Positions 47,331 through 57,210 of a DNA stretch of 64,000 bases are shown here, one piece after another (within the stretch, counting starts at the first letter, position 1; every line of letters begins with the position of its first letter). Both the position numbers and the translations under genes were made by a program. The notes beneath the pieces were generated by a model. It ran no database searches, was not told where the DNA came from, and saw only the letters and a program-made list of their open reading frames with translations. Location of the stretch: contig JADJWN010000006.1 in NCBI GenBank assembly GCA_016716335.1, forward strand, positions 62,001-126,000, in the 5' to 3' direction. This stretch comes from Saprospiraceae bacterium. GTDB taxonomy: Bacteria; Bacteroidota; Bacteroidia; Chitinophagales; Saprospiraceae.

Positions 47331-47879
47331 TTAAATTTTCAGTTTTTGTACAATAAATTGATTGTCTTCATTAAAACCGGTGATGATTACTTCTGCACCT
47401 GTTTCTATACTTCCATCCACGGATATGGCATTGAGTTCTTTTACGGATCCTTTGTAACTGACCTGTATCAGGCCATCTCCTGATTCAGGGATTCTCAGAT
47501 ATACCTTTGCATTCAGACCTATATACATTTCCGGTGAAGGCGTATTGTCCTGGTCCAGTTTTTTGATTTGCTGAATGATGTAAAAAAAGAATGCTACAAA
47601 TGCGAAACCACAGGCCAGTGCTGCTAAAATGAGCAGAAATTTATTGTCAATGGTATGATAAAATGCTATTCCTCCCCATCCGAAGCCCAGCAGAAAATTG
47701 ATAAGATTGCGGATGGTAAAAATCTGCAACGGCGCATCAATGTCATGCACGTCCGTATCATGGTCTGCTGACAATCCAAGAATGGTAATGGCACTCTGGA
47801 TGAGAAAAACCAGACTGACAGGCAGCGCTATGTACCAAAACATCTTGAGGTAAGTATCTGCATTTTCCAGAAATGTCAT
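47331..47879 (-). CDS. NfeD-like/YqiJ-type membrane protein with OB fold
   Basis: 182 residues. Two or three membrane helices in the first 110 residues, then a C-terminal beta-rich OB-like domain (GLNAKVYLRIPESGDGLIQVSYKGSVKELNAI, and VIITGFNEDNQFIVQKL). It precedes the flotillin gene in the same direction, 65 bp apart, the classical NfeD-flotillin pair. Confidence 0.85.
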   Translation of the reverse strand: MTFLENADTYLKMFWYIALPVSLVFLIQSAITILGLSADHDTDVHDIDAPLQIFTIRNLINFLLGFGWGGIAFYHTIDNKFLLILAALACGFAFVAFFFYIIQQIKKLDQDNTPSPEMYIGLNAKVYLRIPESGDGLIQVSYKGSVKELNAISVDGSIETGAEVIITGFNEDNQFIVQKLKI

Positions 47880-48007
47880 AACATCAGGCTTTGAATGTCC
47901 AAACTCCGGGATTCCGACAAAGATTCAAAAATATTATTAATTTAAGATTAATACCGCAAATTATCCGACAAAAAAGCTCAATTCAGAAATTTTTGTTGCC
48001 TGAAAAT

Positions 48008-48556
48008 TCAAAAAGGAATGGTCCAGGAATCAAGATATTTAATAAAGATTTTGGCTGTATTTTCTGCGTCAGAAATGGCTCTGTGATGTACCCCCGTAAA
48101 CTGGAAGCCTTCATCTTTTACCGCTCTTTTCAATCCGGGGCCATCCGGCAGCTTTTTAAGTGATTTGTATTGCTCTTTCAGATTGATATGATATTCGAGC
48201 CATTCTTCATCCAGTTTGTGCAGTCTGGCATCTGACTGAAGCTGTCTTTTGTCATATTTCCCCCAGCTTACCAGACAGTAGTCTTCTTCACCTACGCCAA
48301 TCCAATCCTGAAATTCTGCAATCACATGAGGAAAGGTTTTGGATCGGTTGATCATTTCCTGCGATATGGAGGTGAGGCTTTTACAAAAGTCCGATAATAC
48401 CGGATTGATGGCCGGTTTTACAAATTTATTGAAACTGGATACCACTTCGCCATACCGGTTGATTTTCAGGGCGCCTATTTCTATGACCTCATTGATGCCA
48501 TGCGGTGGCCTGCCCAGCCAGCAGGATGCTTCAAGATCAAACACGATATAGTTCAC
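48008..48556 (-). CDS. DEDDh 3'-5' exonuclease (KapD/ERI-1-like)
   Basis: 182 residues. Exo I is YIVFDLEASCW with the first Asp-Glu pair, Exo II is in LVSWGKYDKRQL, and Exo III is HHRAISDAENTA with the catalytic His and Asp. This is the ERI-1-like group that trims RNA or DNA 3' ends. Sits just downstream of the acyltransferase gene in the same direction. Confidence 0.88.
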   Translation of the reverse strand: MNYIVFDLEASCWLGRPPHGINEVIEIGALKINRYGEVVSSFNKFVKPAINPVLSDFCKSLTSISQEMINRSKTFPHVIAEFQDWIGVGEEDYCLVSWGKYDKRQLQSDARLHKLDEEWLEYHINLKEQYKSLKKLPDGPGLKRAVKDEGFQFTGVHHRAISDAENTAKIFIKYLDSWTIPF

Positions 48557-48571
48557 GGGTTAATATAATTT

Positions 48572-50269
48572 TCAGGTCGTTGCAAAATTTTTTACAGTTT
48601 CTTTGACAATGCTTTCCAGATTGTAATGCTGCAATCTGTGATGGTAAAAGTATAATAATTTGGTGGATTCACTGGTCAGGGTGTCATCCTTGTTCCATTT
48701 CAATACTTTTTGGGGTGATAAATACCGAGGTTTTTCATGCCGTGCAGGACGATTTGCTCTGTGGATTCATTCTGGATCTCCGGGGCGATGGTGATTTCAT
48801 GCCTTGAGGCTCTCTCTCTGAGATTTCGGATTACTGCATCGCAAACACGGTAAAACAAATCTTTGGGTATCTGTACAGGAATAAGGGTGGTATTCAGCAA
48901 AGTATGCAGATCGATATCCTCATGTTCATTGTAATACAATTGCCAGGCTACAAAGGCAGCAATATTACTCGAAAGGACCACATTATTCTTTTTATAGGCT
49001 GCAACCACAGCATCCCCCAGCAATTTGCTGTAAATGCTTTCTCTCTGTTGATTGGAGTTGAATTCATCCCCCGAGTTTGAAATAATCTCCCAGATCCACT
49101 GCATGGCCGAATTTGTCATAGCTATTGCCTTCAGCATCCACTCTGTTGCCCAGTACATCCATGGGTTCGCCAAATGACATGTAAACTTCAGATTCTTTGG
49201 TATAAAGCGATTTTACCAGTTTCATGATGCTCTGGAATGTCCAGCCCTGATATGGCGGTCTGATATATTTTTCTCTGCCTATGGATTGCAGATGTTGTTC
49301 TACCAATATGCCGGCTTCGAGTACAAAATGATATCCGATATTCAGCGGTACCACAAATATTTTTTTATCTGATTTTTCGAGGAGCAATAATCTCTGAGCT
49401 TCAATGAGTGAACTGATCAAGCCCAGTTTCAGCTTTTCTTCCGTAGCCCCGCTCCTCGATCTCGTGCCACCCGGGAAAAAGATATTATTTACTCCCTTCA
49501 GCAGTGAATAACTGGCCATGGATTTCAGGCACTCCAGATAAATGGGATTCTTTTTTCTGCGATCTACCCGGTATGCCCCAAGCCTGTTCATGAAGTAAGC
49601 TACAATCTCTACATTGAACAGATTTAATCCCGCCCCAAACGAAAAATGAGGAAGACCCACATTGGTATCAATGGCATAACCCACCATAATGGAATCCAGA
49701 TTGGAATAATGGGTCGGGAGTACTACCACCGTACCCTTGGAGAATAATTGTCTGATTTTGGCAATATCTCCCACCAGTTTTATTTTCTTCTGCAGGTCTT
49801 CTTTTTTGCCCCATCTCCATTTTCCGGGTGAAAAGTACCGGTTGAAAATGCGCTTGAAAAAAGAGGTGAGAAATATTCTGCTGAATCTGAATATCTTCGG
49901 GTCGAAGGTGCCGACGATTTCTTCCGAATATCGGTTGATAATACGTTTCAGGAGTGCAAGTTCTACCTCGTTTCTGTCTTCTCTGAGTAATGCAGCATCC
50001 AGCTCACTGCTGATGTTGGACCAGTACATCTTTTCGTCGGCAGGATCTACCTTCCACGGAGAGGCTTTAATCCGCTGATTTTCCATAAATACTGCCTTGG
50101 ATATGAGTTCATGCAGATTTTCTCCATAACTCTCCAGAATGCGGTTGAGTACAAATGCATTGAGTTCTTTGATGAATTCCGCTCTTTCTCTGCTGACCAC
50201 CGCCACCGGCCATTTCTCAATGTTGGGTTCTATATGTTCGTAAACCTGCTGCACTTTGTTAATGCTCAT
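48572..50269 (-). CDS. Glycerol-3-phosphate acyltransferase-like protein (two frameshifts)
   Basis: About 565 residues when joined. Frame 1 (50269-49064) has the acyltransferase motifs PTHYSNLDS (H-x4-D) and FPGGTRSRSG plus PLNIGYHF. One extra C in the C5 tract at 49068-49072 pushes it out of frame; frame 2 (to 48700) continues DEFNSNQQRESIYSKLLGD. One missing base at the T5 tract 48707-48711 opens a further 47 codons (VLKWNKDDTL...) to the stop at 48572. PlsB-like enzymes start phospholipid synthesis. The start overlaps engB by 11 bp. Confidence 0.82.
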
Positions 50270-50869
50270 TTTTTTGGATCATCTCCAACAGTTCCTGAAT
50301 ATACTCCAACAGCTCCTCTCTTCCTGCTTTCGTTTCAGAAGACGTGATGAAGTGTCGGGGCAGCTCATGCCAGTATTCCAGCAAACTGTTTAAAATCTTG
50401 TTGGCATTTTCGACAACTTTGACCTTCCCGAGTTTATCGGACTTGGTAAAAACAAGGTTGAACGGAACTTGTTTTTCGCCGAGCCAGTTGATAAATTCCA
50501 GATCTATTTTCTGCAAATCATGCCTGATGTCAAGTAGGATAAAGGCAGTCACCAGATTTTCTCTTTTAAAAGATAATCTTCAATCATTTTCTGAAATCCT
50601 GCTTTGGTCGTTTTGGAGGTGCGTGCATATCCATATCCCGGGAGATCTACCAGAAACCAACTGCCATTAATATTGAAAAAATTGATGAGTTGTGTTTTGC
50701 CGGGTGTATTCGACACTTTGGCCAGTCCCTTTTTATCACAAAGCATATTGATCAAAGAAGATTTACCGACATTTGACCTGCCTATGAATGCAAATTCAGG
50801 CAATCCGTCTTTCGGACAGGATTTCTCGTTTTGAAAACTGGCGACAAATGTTGCGTCTCTTATAATCAT
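50259..50869 (-). CDS. engB: Ribosome-biogenesis GTPase EngB/YsxC (frameshifted)
   Basis: About 203 residues. G1 GRSNVGKSS, G2 NTPGKTQ, G3 DLPGYGYA are in the first frame (50869-50549), which ends LLKEKIW. G4 TKSD and G5 TSSETKAG are in the second (to 50259). One base missing from the T4 tract at 50564-50567 separates them; restoring it gives LLKRENLVTAFILLDIRH. EngB is needed for 50S assembly and usually essential, so an error in the sequence is the likely cause. Confidence 0.92.
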
Positions 50870-51138
50870 TACGGCATTGTTTTTGATATATTACAATTAA
50901 TTGCAATAGATCAATTACTGATTGACAATGTTTTGCTCTTAAATTCCGTACGCTGAATTTGGTGTTTTCAGTCTTTTGGAATTAATATTAAGTTAAACAG
51001 TGTGCAAAGGTAACCAATTTGGATGCTCAAACCCGTTTTTTCATCGTCAATAAATTCATTAACCCTCCGGGAAGACCGGAATAATACACTTCCGATTTTC
51101 TGTGTATGTATTCAGTTTCTCCCGATAACCTGTTCATT

Positions 51139-51768
51139 ATGAGAAAGTTGTTATTGTTTTTAATGGTATTTCTTATCAGTAAGCATATCTCTGCACAGGT
51201 GGAGATCGGAGTGAAAGCCGGCTTGAGTTCCTATGATATAGCCAGAGATGGCATAATCATTCCCAATGACGGGAGGTTGTTTTCCTTAAATGTCGAGAAT
51301 GCAGGATTCGGACATCACTTCGGACTATACACCCGACTCACGGTATTGGGTGTATTTTTGGAACCTTCACTTTTGTTCAATTCGAATACGGTAAATTACA
51401 GACTCAAGGAATATGGCGAATCCGGTGTCTTCGAAAAACTGAAAAGTGAAAACTACAATTATCTGGATATCCCTGTGATGGCCGGTATTAAGTTAGGTGC
51501 GCTCAGATTACAGGGTGGGGTGGTGAGCCATGTATTTTTGTACAGTGCCTCAGACCTGACAGATTTTAAAGGTTACAGTCAGAAATTCAGAGATGCTACC
51601 TATGGCTGGCAGGCAGGAGCCGGTCTTGATGTATGGAGACTTCGCCTTGACCTCAACTATGAAGGTAACCTTACCGCTTTTGGTGATCATATTACAGTAA
51701 ATGGCGTTCCCTATAATTTCGAAAACAGACCCGGAAGAATAGTCATGAGCCTGGGATACAGGTTTTGA
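51139..51768 (+). CDS. Porin-like outer-membrane beta-barrel protein
   Basis: About 209 residues. From the ATG at 51139 a signal peptide ends at HISAQ; the frame is open from 51106. The mature part alternates polar and hydrophobic residues (eight-strand barrel pattern) and ends RIVMSLGYRF, with the C-terminal Phe needed for barrel insertion. Matches the small outer-membrane barrel class common in Bacteroidota. Specific role unknown. Confidence 0.82.
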   Translation: MRKLLLFLMVFLISKHISAQVEIGVKAGLSSYDIARDGIIIPNDGRLFSLNVENAGFGHHFGLYTRLTVLGVFLEPSLLFNSNTVNYRLKEYGESGVFEKLKSENYNYLDIPVMAGIKLGALRLQGGVVSHVFLYSASDLTDFKGYSQKFRDATYGWQAGAGLDVWRLRLDLNYEGNLTAFGDHITVNGVPYNFENRPGRIVMSLGYRF

Positions 51769-51824
51769 TTCAGGTTCCATTGAGCCTTTGCACTATGCTG
51801 ATTTGCTGCTATGGATAAGTGACA

Positions 51825-52757
51825 TCAGTTTTGTCCCTGATTATTCTTGTTTTTCTGTCTTTCTTCAATCAGTTTGATCATTTCTTCTTCTGACTTGTCA
51901 ATATTTTCAAGTAAAAATCTGACATCACCTGCCATAGGGTCATTGGGAAACTTTTCGAGAAACTGCTGATAAACCACTGCTGCTTTAGCCTTATCCTTCA
52001 GTTCATTTTCATATATAAAGCCCCTGAGGAAAAATACCAGACTTTTTTTGTCATACTCGGGATATGCATTCAGCAGCCAGTCATAGATACTCAGGCTTTT
52101 GGGAAAAGCACGGATGGATCTTGCCATCTCTGCTGCTCTGAAAAGATATTCACCTGCCATGCTGTCTGCCGGAAAGCCCAATACTACCGCTTCACACACG
52201 TCTATATATTCTTTCACAGCCGGTTTATTCATTCCGGTTTCATCCGGATTGTTAAAAATGGCTTCAGTTTTTTGTTTGATGTAGCCGGGAATGTCAGCGG
52301 GACCGGCGATGATTTCGGTTTTGATTTCCTGGGTTCTTCTGTCATTTGGATACATATGTCTGAATCCAGATCTCAGAATGGAAGTGGACTCCACGGCATT
52401 GTTTTTTTGAAGGTATTGCGCAAGTTCCCACAGATAGTCCGCTGCCGCAGGATCCCCATGGAAATATTTGACATATTCTTTGACGAATATATAGTAATAA
52501 TCAGTTTTCTGATGCTCTTTTGTAAGGCTCAGACCTTTCAGAATGAATCTTTTCTTCGCTTCTTTCCCCTCCGCCTCCTGTATCAGTTCTGCCAGTTTGT
52601 TGACTATGGCTGCAAATTTTTCATCAGAGGGAGCAGCGAGGTATTCTTTTTCAAGTGCACTGATTTCAGGTACATCAAGTGTCATTTTATCAGACTTGCA
52701 GGAGTAGAAGATTGATACCAATACTATCAAAAACCCAATGAATGTCTTGTAATTCAT
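51825..52757 (-). CDS. Lipoprotein with TPR-like helical repeats
   Basis: About 310 residues from the ATG at 52757; the longer frame from 52868 would precede the signal. Lipobox IFYSC at residues 15-19. The mature protein is helical with TPR-like units (YDWLLNAYPEYDKKSLVFFLRGFIYE, then AAVVYQQFLEKFPNDPMA). Probable envelope scaffolding or peptidoglycan-associated role; not recognised further. Confidence 0.78.
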   Translation of the reverse strand: MNYKTFIGFLIVLVSIFYSCKSDKMTLDVPEISALEKEYLAAPSDEKFAAIVNKLAELIQEAEGKEAKKRFILKGLSLTKEHQKTDYYYIFVKEYVKYFHGDPAAADYLWELAQYLQKNNAVESTSILRSGFRHMYPNDRRTQEIKTEIIAGPADIPGYIKQKTEAIFNNPDETGMNKPAVKEYIDVCEAVVLGFPADSMAGEYLFRAAEMARSIRAFPKSLSIYDWLLNAYPEYDKKSLVFFLRGFIYENELKDKAKAAVVYQQFLEKFPNDPMAGDVRFLLENIDKSEEEMIKLIEERQKNKNNQGQN

Positions 52758-53010
52758 AATTGTATGTGTTGATTTGCAAAGCACAAAAATATATATATTA
52801 TGAAAATGGCTTATACATTTCATGGATTTTACTATACTCATGTTGAGAAGAACTTTATTCAGAACCATGGATGCCCAAAGAGTTGAGATCTCAAAATTGA
52901 CCGGGATTGTTAAAAATATTTAAAACTCATTCTTTTTGCAGTCACCATATAACAAGGTCGGATACTCATCTGTTATATATGCCGAATCATTTGAATTAAA
53001 AAACTTTTTT

Positions 53011-53745
53011 ATGAAAGCATACTTATACCTTTTGTTTATCCCGATGTTTTTTGCCGGATGTAAAAAAGATAACCCGGGAGAGTTGATACTTCGATTCCGA
53101 CTCAAATATGGAAATCAGGACTTGAAGATGTTTGAAAATTACAAATACCCGATGACCAATGAAAATATCAATTTTTCGAGAATAGCTTTTTATATTTCTG
53201 ACATTGGGATCTCTAAAAACATTGAAACTTCAAAGCTGGTAGATATTGATTACATAGATTTTACCATTGATCACACAGCTCCCAATGGTAAAGGCTATTA
53301 TGAATACAAAATCAGAAAAGTGGATCCCGGAAAATATGACAAAGTGAACTTCGGTATCGGTGTGCCGGCTGATATGAATGCCAAAGAGCCTAAAGATTTT
53401 CCGGCTTCCAATGTTTTGAGCACGCCCGCTGATTACTGGACTGCCTGGAAAAGTTACATTTTCATGCGAAACGAAGGTAGAATAGACCTGGATGGAGATG
53501 GTAGTACCGAATCACCCTTTGCCCTGCATCTTGGCGGTAATGAGGCTTACATACCGGTGGAAATCAGGCGGACATTTTCAATCGCCGAAAATCAGTCCAC
53601 TATTCTTGACATCCAGATTGACATGCAGAAATTATTCAATGGTAAGAGCCTTTATAATATCAGAGAAGCCAGACAGTTGCACTCTCTTTCACAGATGCCA
53701 TTCATAATGCAGCTTGTGGAAAACATGAAAACAGGGATTAATTAA
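53011..53745 (+). CDS. MbnP-like lipoprotein
   Basis: 244 residues. Lipobox FAGC at residues 13-16. The body begins LILRFRLKYGNQDLKMFENY and has FSRIAFYISDIGIS, then FTIDHTAPNG and FGIGVPADMN, the order seen in MbnP-family proteins, which in methanotrophs accompany copper-binding MbnH/MbnP pairs. No MbnH (di-haem peroxidase) gene is adjacent. Family call is by eye; function unknown. The ATG at 53011 is the start that places the signal peptide properly. Confidence 0.72.
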   Translation: MKAYLYLLFIPMFFAGCKKDNPGELILRFRLKYGNQDLKMFENYKYPMTNENINFSRIAFYISDIGISKNIETSKLVDIDYIDFTIDHTAPNGKGYYEYKIRKVDPGKYDKVNFGIGVPADMNAKEPKDFPASNVLSTPADYWTAWKSYIFMRNEGRIDLDGDGSTESPFALHLGGNEAYIPVEIRRTFSIAENQSTILDIQIDMQKLFNGKSLYNIREARQLHSLSQMPFIMQLVENMKTGIN

Positions 53746-53785
53746 TCTGTCACGGATTACTGTCAGGAAAAAAAATCCTTAGTAT

Positions 53786-54898
53786 TTACAGATTCATCTC
53801 ATAATAGAGCTTTTCTGAGAATGAGGCCCAATTATGGATATTCTCACTGAAAGCAAGGTAGGAATCGTACACTTTTCCGGAAAAGGGATCTGAAGCAGCA
53901 AGTTCATTCAATACTTCTTCGGTATATTTCTTGAGAGCTTTGAGAATCTCTCTGTCGAAAATCCTTACATCTACCTTGTCTTCTTTCATCATTTTGACTA
54001 AGTACTCATTGTTTTTAGCTTCAAATTCAGAGAGTACCCAGATGTTGAGTCTGGCAGCCGCAGTTTCCAGTATGGCTTGCAGGTGAGCCGGAAGTTCATT
54101 GAAGGCTTTCATATTAAAGAAAAATTCGAGCATAGATCCGGTCTCATGCCATCCGGGTGCATAATAGTATCTGGCGATTTTGTGAAAGCCCATGATGTAA
54201 TCGTGATAAGGTCCTATCCACTCTGTGGCATCTATGACACCTCTTTCGAGATTGGTAAATATTTCGTTGCCTGAAGAGAGTATGGCAGTACCTCCGGCTT
54301 TGGCAAGTACTTTGGCTCCAAGACCCGGGATACGCATTTTCAATCCTTTGAAGTCACCTATGGTATTGATTTCCCTATTGAACCATCCGGCCATCTGTAC
54401 GCCTGTATTACCTCCGGGAAAAGGGATCAGACCGAAATTGGCATAAAGTTCACGCCATAGTTGAAGACCACCGCCGGAGTACACCCAGGCATTCATTTGT
54501 TGCGCATTCATTCCGAAAGGCACCGTAGTAAAAAAAGGAGCTGCCGGAGCTTTGCCCGTCCAGTAATAAGATGCACCATTGCCTATTTCGGCAGCCCCAC
54601 TGCTCACGGCATCGAAGCATTCCAGTCCCGGTATCAACTCGCCACTGCCATAGACTTTGATTTCCATCTGGCCGCCACTCATGTTGTTTACCCAATCTGC
54701 AAACATATTGCACCCCTCTCCCAACACCGGAAAATTAGGGGGCCAGGTAGTGACCATCTTCCACCTGTATTTTTTATTGGTAATGACAGCGGGAGCCTCC
54801 TGGCCTTGCTTTTGGGACTCTGTATTACAACCGGAAAGGAGCAGGGTAGCCCCTGCAGCAGTAATCATTCCTTTTTGTATAAATTCCTTTCGCTTCAT
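53786..54898 (-). CDS. DctP-family (TRAP-type) solute-binding lipoprotein, orphan
   Basis: About 370 residues. N-terminal signal MKRKEFIQKGMITAAGATLLLSGC, a lipobox with a Tat-like charged start. Mature domain: YRWKMVTTWPPNFPVLGEGCNMFADWVNNMSGG, then the ligand-binding GNTGVQMAGWFNREI and LKMRIPGLGAKVLAKAGG. The segment matches substrate-binding subunits of TRAP transporters for 2-oxoacids. No DctQ or DctM gene is near. The ATG at 54898 is preferred to 54922. Confidence 0.87.
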   Translation of the reverse strand: MKRKEFIQKGMITAAGATLLLSGCNTESQKQGQEAPAVITNKKYRWKMVTTWPPNFPVLGEGCNMFADWVNNMSGGQMEIKVYGSGELIPGLECFDAVSSGAAEIGNGASYYWTGKAPAAPFFTTVPFGMNAQQMNAWVYSGGGLQLWRELYANFGLIPFPGGNTGVQMAGWFNREINTIGDFKGLKMRIPGLGAKVLAKAGGTAILSSGNEIFTNLERGVIDATEWIGPYHDYIMGFHKIARYYYAPGWHETGSMLEFFFNMKAFNELPAHLQAILETAAARLNIWVLSEFEAKNNEYLVKMMKEDKVDVRIFDREILKALKKYTEEVLNELAASDPFSGKVYDSYLAFSENIHNWASFSEKLYYEMNL

Positions 54899-55026
54899 GG
54901 CCTTTTGTTTTACGGCAGCCAAAATAACACTATTTTATTTCTTTGAGAAAATTCAGAAACTTCGATATCCGGACAACACATATTATTATAAATTTGCAAC
55001 TGAAATCTAAAAAAAGATGCCTGAAA

Positions 55027-55516
55027 ATGAGTAAAAAGTATTTTGATGAGCCTGAAGCCCTGAGCAGTGTTGCAGCATTTCATGAAGTTTTTGATCTTCC
55101 TATTCTGGACAGCCCTACGATTCCGGATGAAAAAAGGTGCCGCTTTGCGTATTTCCCTGCTCCAGGAAGAACTCAATGAACTCAAGGAGGCCGTAGATAA
55201 CAGAGACATTGTGGGTATCGCTGATGCGCTCAGTGACCTGCAGTATGTGCTTTCAGGTGCGGTTTTGGAGTTTGGTCTTGGATCGCGGTTTAAATATCTG
55301 TTTGATGAGGTACAGAGGTCCAATATGTCCAAAACCTGCAAATCCATGGAAGAGGCACTGGAGACTCAGGCTTATTATCTGCAGCACAAAAATACCGAAT
55401 CGGTCATTGAAGAAAAAAACGGAGAATATCTGGTGTACAGAGCCTCAGACAAAAAAGTGCTGAAATCAATACGTTACTCAGAAGCTGATCTGCACACAAT
55501 AGTACACAGAGATTGA
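55027..55516 (+). CDS. MazG-like nucleotide pyrophosphohydrolase (frameshifted)
   Basis: About 163 residues. The 5' frame from 55027 gives SSVAAFHEVFDLPILDSPTIPDEK; the 3' frame continues ALRISLLQEELNELKEA and DALSDLQYVLSG, the metal-binding EExxE...D helix pattern of the all-alpha NTP-pyrophosphohydrolases. One surplus A in the A6 tract at 55130-55135 splits the two. It probably hydrolyses a non-canonical nucleotide triphosphate. Convergent with the AlkB-like gene, 1 bp apart. Confidence 0.82.
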
Positions 55517-55517
55517 T

Positions 55518-56570
55518 TCAGGCATGAGCTGCCTGCCATTCTGCCAACTTAGGATTCATCACTTTGTACCATAACGGAGGTATCAACGCTATCAGAATGC
55601 TTGCAGGATATCCGTAGGGCAACTGAGGGCTTGCATCATAGTGTTTGAGCGTCTGATATTTTTTTGAGGCTTTGTAATGGTGATCCGAATGCCGGGTAAG
55701 CTCGTACAACATAATCCTGCCCATCTGATGATCTGAATTCCACGAATGGTGCAGCTCCACCCGCTCGTATTTCCCGTCGGCGTTTTTCTTCCTCATAAGG
55801 CCGTAATGTTCTATGTAGTTGATACTTTCCAGCAACAAAACGGAAATCAAAGCAATAAAAAAAGCAGCCATGGCAGCAGTAGTGCCAAAATACCAAGTGA
55901 TGAACCCGAGCCAGAGTATTTGAAACAAAGAATATTGAAGCATCTCATTTCGAACAGACCAAACGGATAAACCTGCTTTTTGCAGATCAGATTCACTCAT
56001 TTTCCATGCTGAAAGCCAGGTGCCTTTGATGGATCTGATCCAGAAACTGAACAGATTTTCGTTCATCCTTGAGGTGGCAGGATCTTCAGGGGTGCCAACC
56101 CACAAATGGTGGCCTCTGTTGTGTTCGGTCGTAAAATGCATGTGTACAGCGAAACGCGATAGTAATATTCTGCAGCCCAATAGGCAAAATCCCCTTTTCT
56201 GCCCGATTTCATGGGCGACATTAATGCCATTGCTCCCCAACATAATGCCGGTACTCAATATCAGTCCTGCGGTTTCCCATGAGGTATAAGTTCCGTCTGA
56301 AATCCTCTGAAAAAGTAAAATCAAAATCCCGAATACCATCGGTAAGTTTAAATAAATGAGGATGTCAAAAAAAGCGGAATGCTCCCTGTTTTCCAACTCC
56401 TGCTCCTTATAATTGTAAATATCGGGCGGAAGTATCTGTTCTATCACCGGAATGATAATAAATGCGAGTATCACACCACCCAATGACCAGAAGCCCCCGT
56501 AGAATATACCAGTGAGTACAGTAAGTGGCAGCAGGTAGGCCAAAAAGTACTTTAAATCTGCCCATTTCAT
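55518..56570 (-). CDS. AlkB-like membrane di-iron alkane monooxygenase
   Basis: 350 residues with about six membrane helices. Histidine boxes: NVAHEIGQK, EHNRGHHLWVG, NYIEHYGL and RHSDHHYKASKKYQTL. The last three are complete, but the first box reads HEIGQ where AlkB has HExxH, so one expected iron ligand is replaced by Gln. Relatives hydroxylate terminal alkane carbons with rubredoxin as electron donor; no rubredoxin gene is in the window. Activity of this copy is uncertain. Confidence 0.85.
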   Translation of the reverse strand: MKWADLKYFLAYLLPLTVLTGIFYGGFWSLGGVILAFIIIPVIEQILPPDIYNYKEQELENREHSAFFDILIYLNLPMVFGILILLFQRISDGTYTSWETAGLILSTGIMLGSNGINVAHEIGQKRGFCLLGCRILLSRFAVHMHFTTEHNRGHHLWVGTPEDPATSRMNENLFSFWIRSIKGTWLSAWKMSESDLQKAGLSVWSVRNEMLQYSLFQILWLGFITWYFGTTAAMAAFFIALISVLLLESINYIEHYGLMRKKNADGKYERVELHHSWNSDHQMGRIMLYELTRHSDHHYKASKKYQTLKHYDASPQLPYGYPASILIALIPPLWYKVMNPKLAEWQAAHA

Positions 56571-56678
56571 GGTTTGGATAATTTTTCAAAGCAAATTTCG
56601 CTAAATTTTATAAAAAAACCTACTCGGGATATTATTAACAGTCCTAATTTGCAGGCCGTTTGAATTTAAAACAATAAA

Positions 56679-57206
56679 GTGCGTATTTTTCTCACAGGAA
56701 TGATGGGTAGCGGTAAAAGCACGGTCGGAAAGATGCTTGCAGAAAGGATGGATTATGAGTTTACCGATACGGATACCCGGATAGAAAATCAGGAGCAGCG
56801 AAGTATTTCAGAAATATTTGAAAACTCCGGTGAAAACTATTTCAGACAGCTTGAAAAGGATTTAATCTCAAATTTGCTTACAGAAAATATCGTGGTGGCC
56901 ACCGGTGGCGGTTTGCCTTGTTTTTATGATAATATGCAAAGCTTATTGACCCGGGGACTGGTATTTTATATGGCCGTAAAGCCGGAGACCATTGTGGACA
57001 GAATCAGTAGCCTGAATGACAGGCCGTTGCTTTACGGAATGGAAAGGCAGGTGCTGCTGACTTATTTAACAGATTTGCTCGAATCGAGAAAAAAATATTA
57101 TGAGCGTGCCCATTTTACGGTAGATGCAGAGCCATCTCCACAGGAAGTTACAGAGTCAATCCTCCGATATCTTCATGAAGTGAGATACCTTCACCGGATC
57201 CGATAA
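56679..57206 (+). CDS. aroK: Shikimate kinase
   Basis: 175 residues. P-loop GMMGSGKST, DTDTRIE (Mg and shikimate binding), ENYFRQLEKDLI, TGGGLPC and a lid Arg near RPLLYG. It phosphorylates shikimate in aromatic amino-acid synthesis. A GTG at 56679 gives the expected MRIFLTG N-terminus; no ATG fits. Convergent with the perM gene with 4 bp between stops. Confidence 0.93.
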   Translation: MRIFLTGMMGSGKSTVGKMLAERMDYEFTDTDTRIENQEQRSISEIFENSGENYFRQLEKDLISNLLTENIVVATGGGLPCFYDNMQSLLTRGLVFYMAVKPETIVDRISSLNDRPLLYGMERQVLLTYLTDLLESRKKYYERAHFTVDAEPSPQEVTESILRYLHEVRYLHRIR

Positions 57207-57210
57207 TAAA

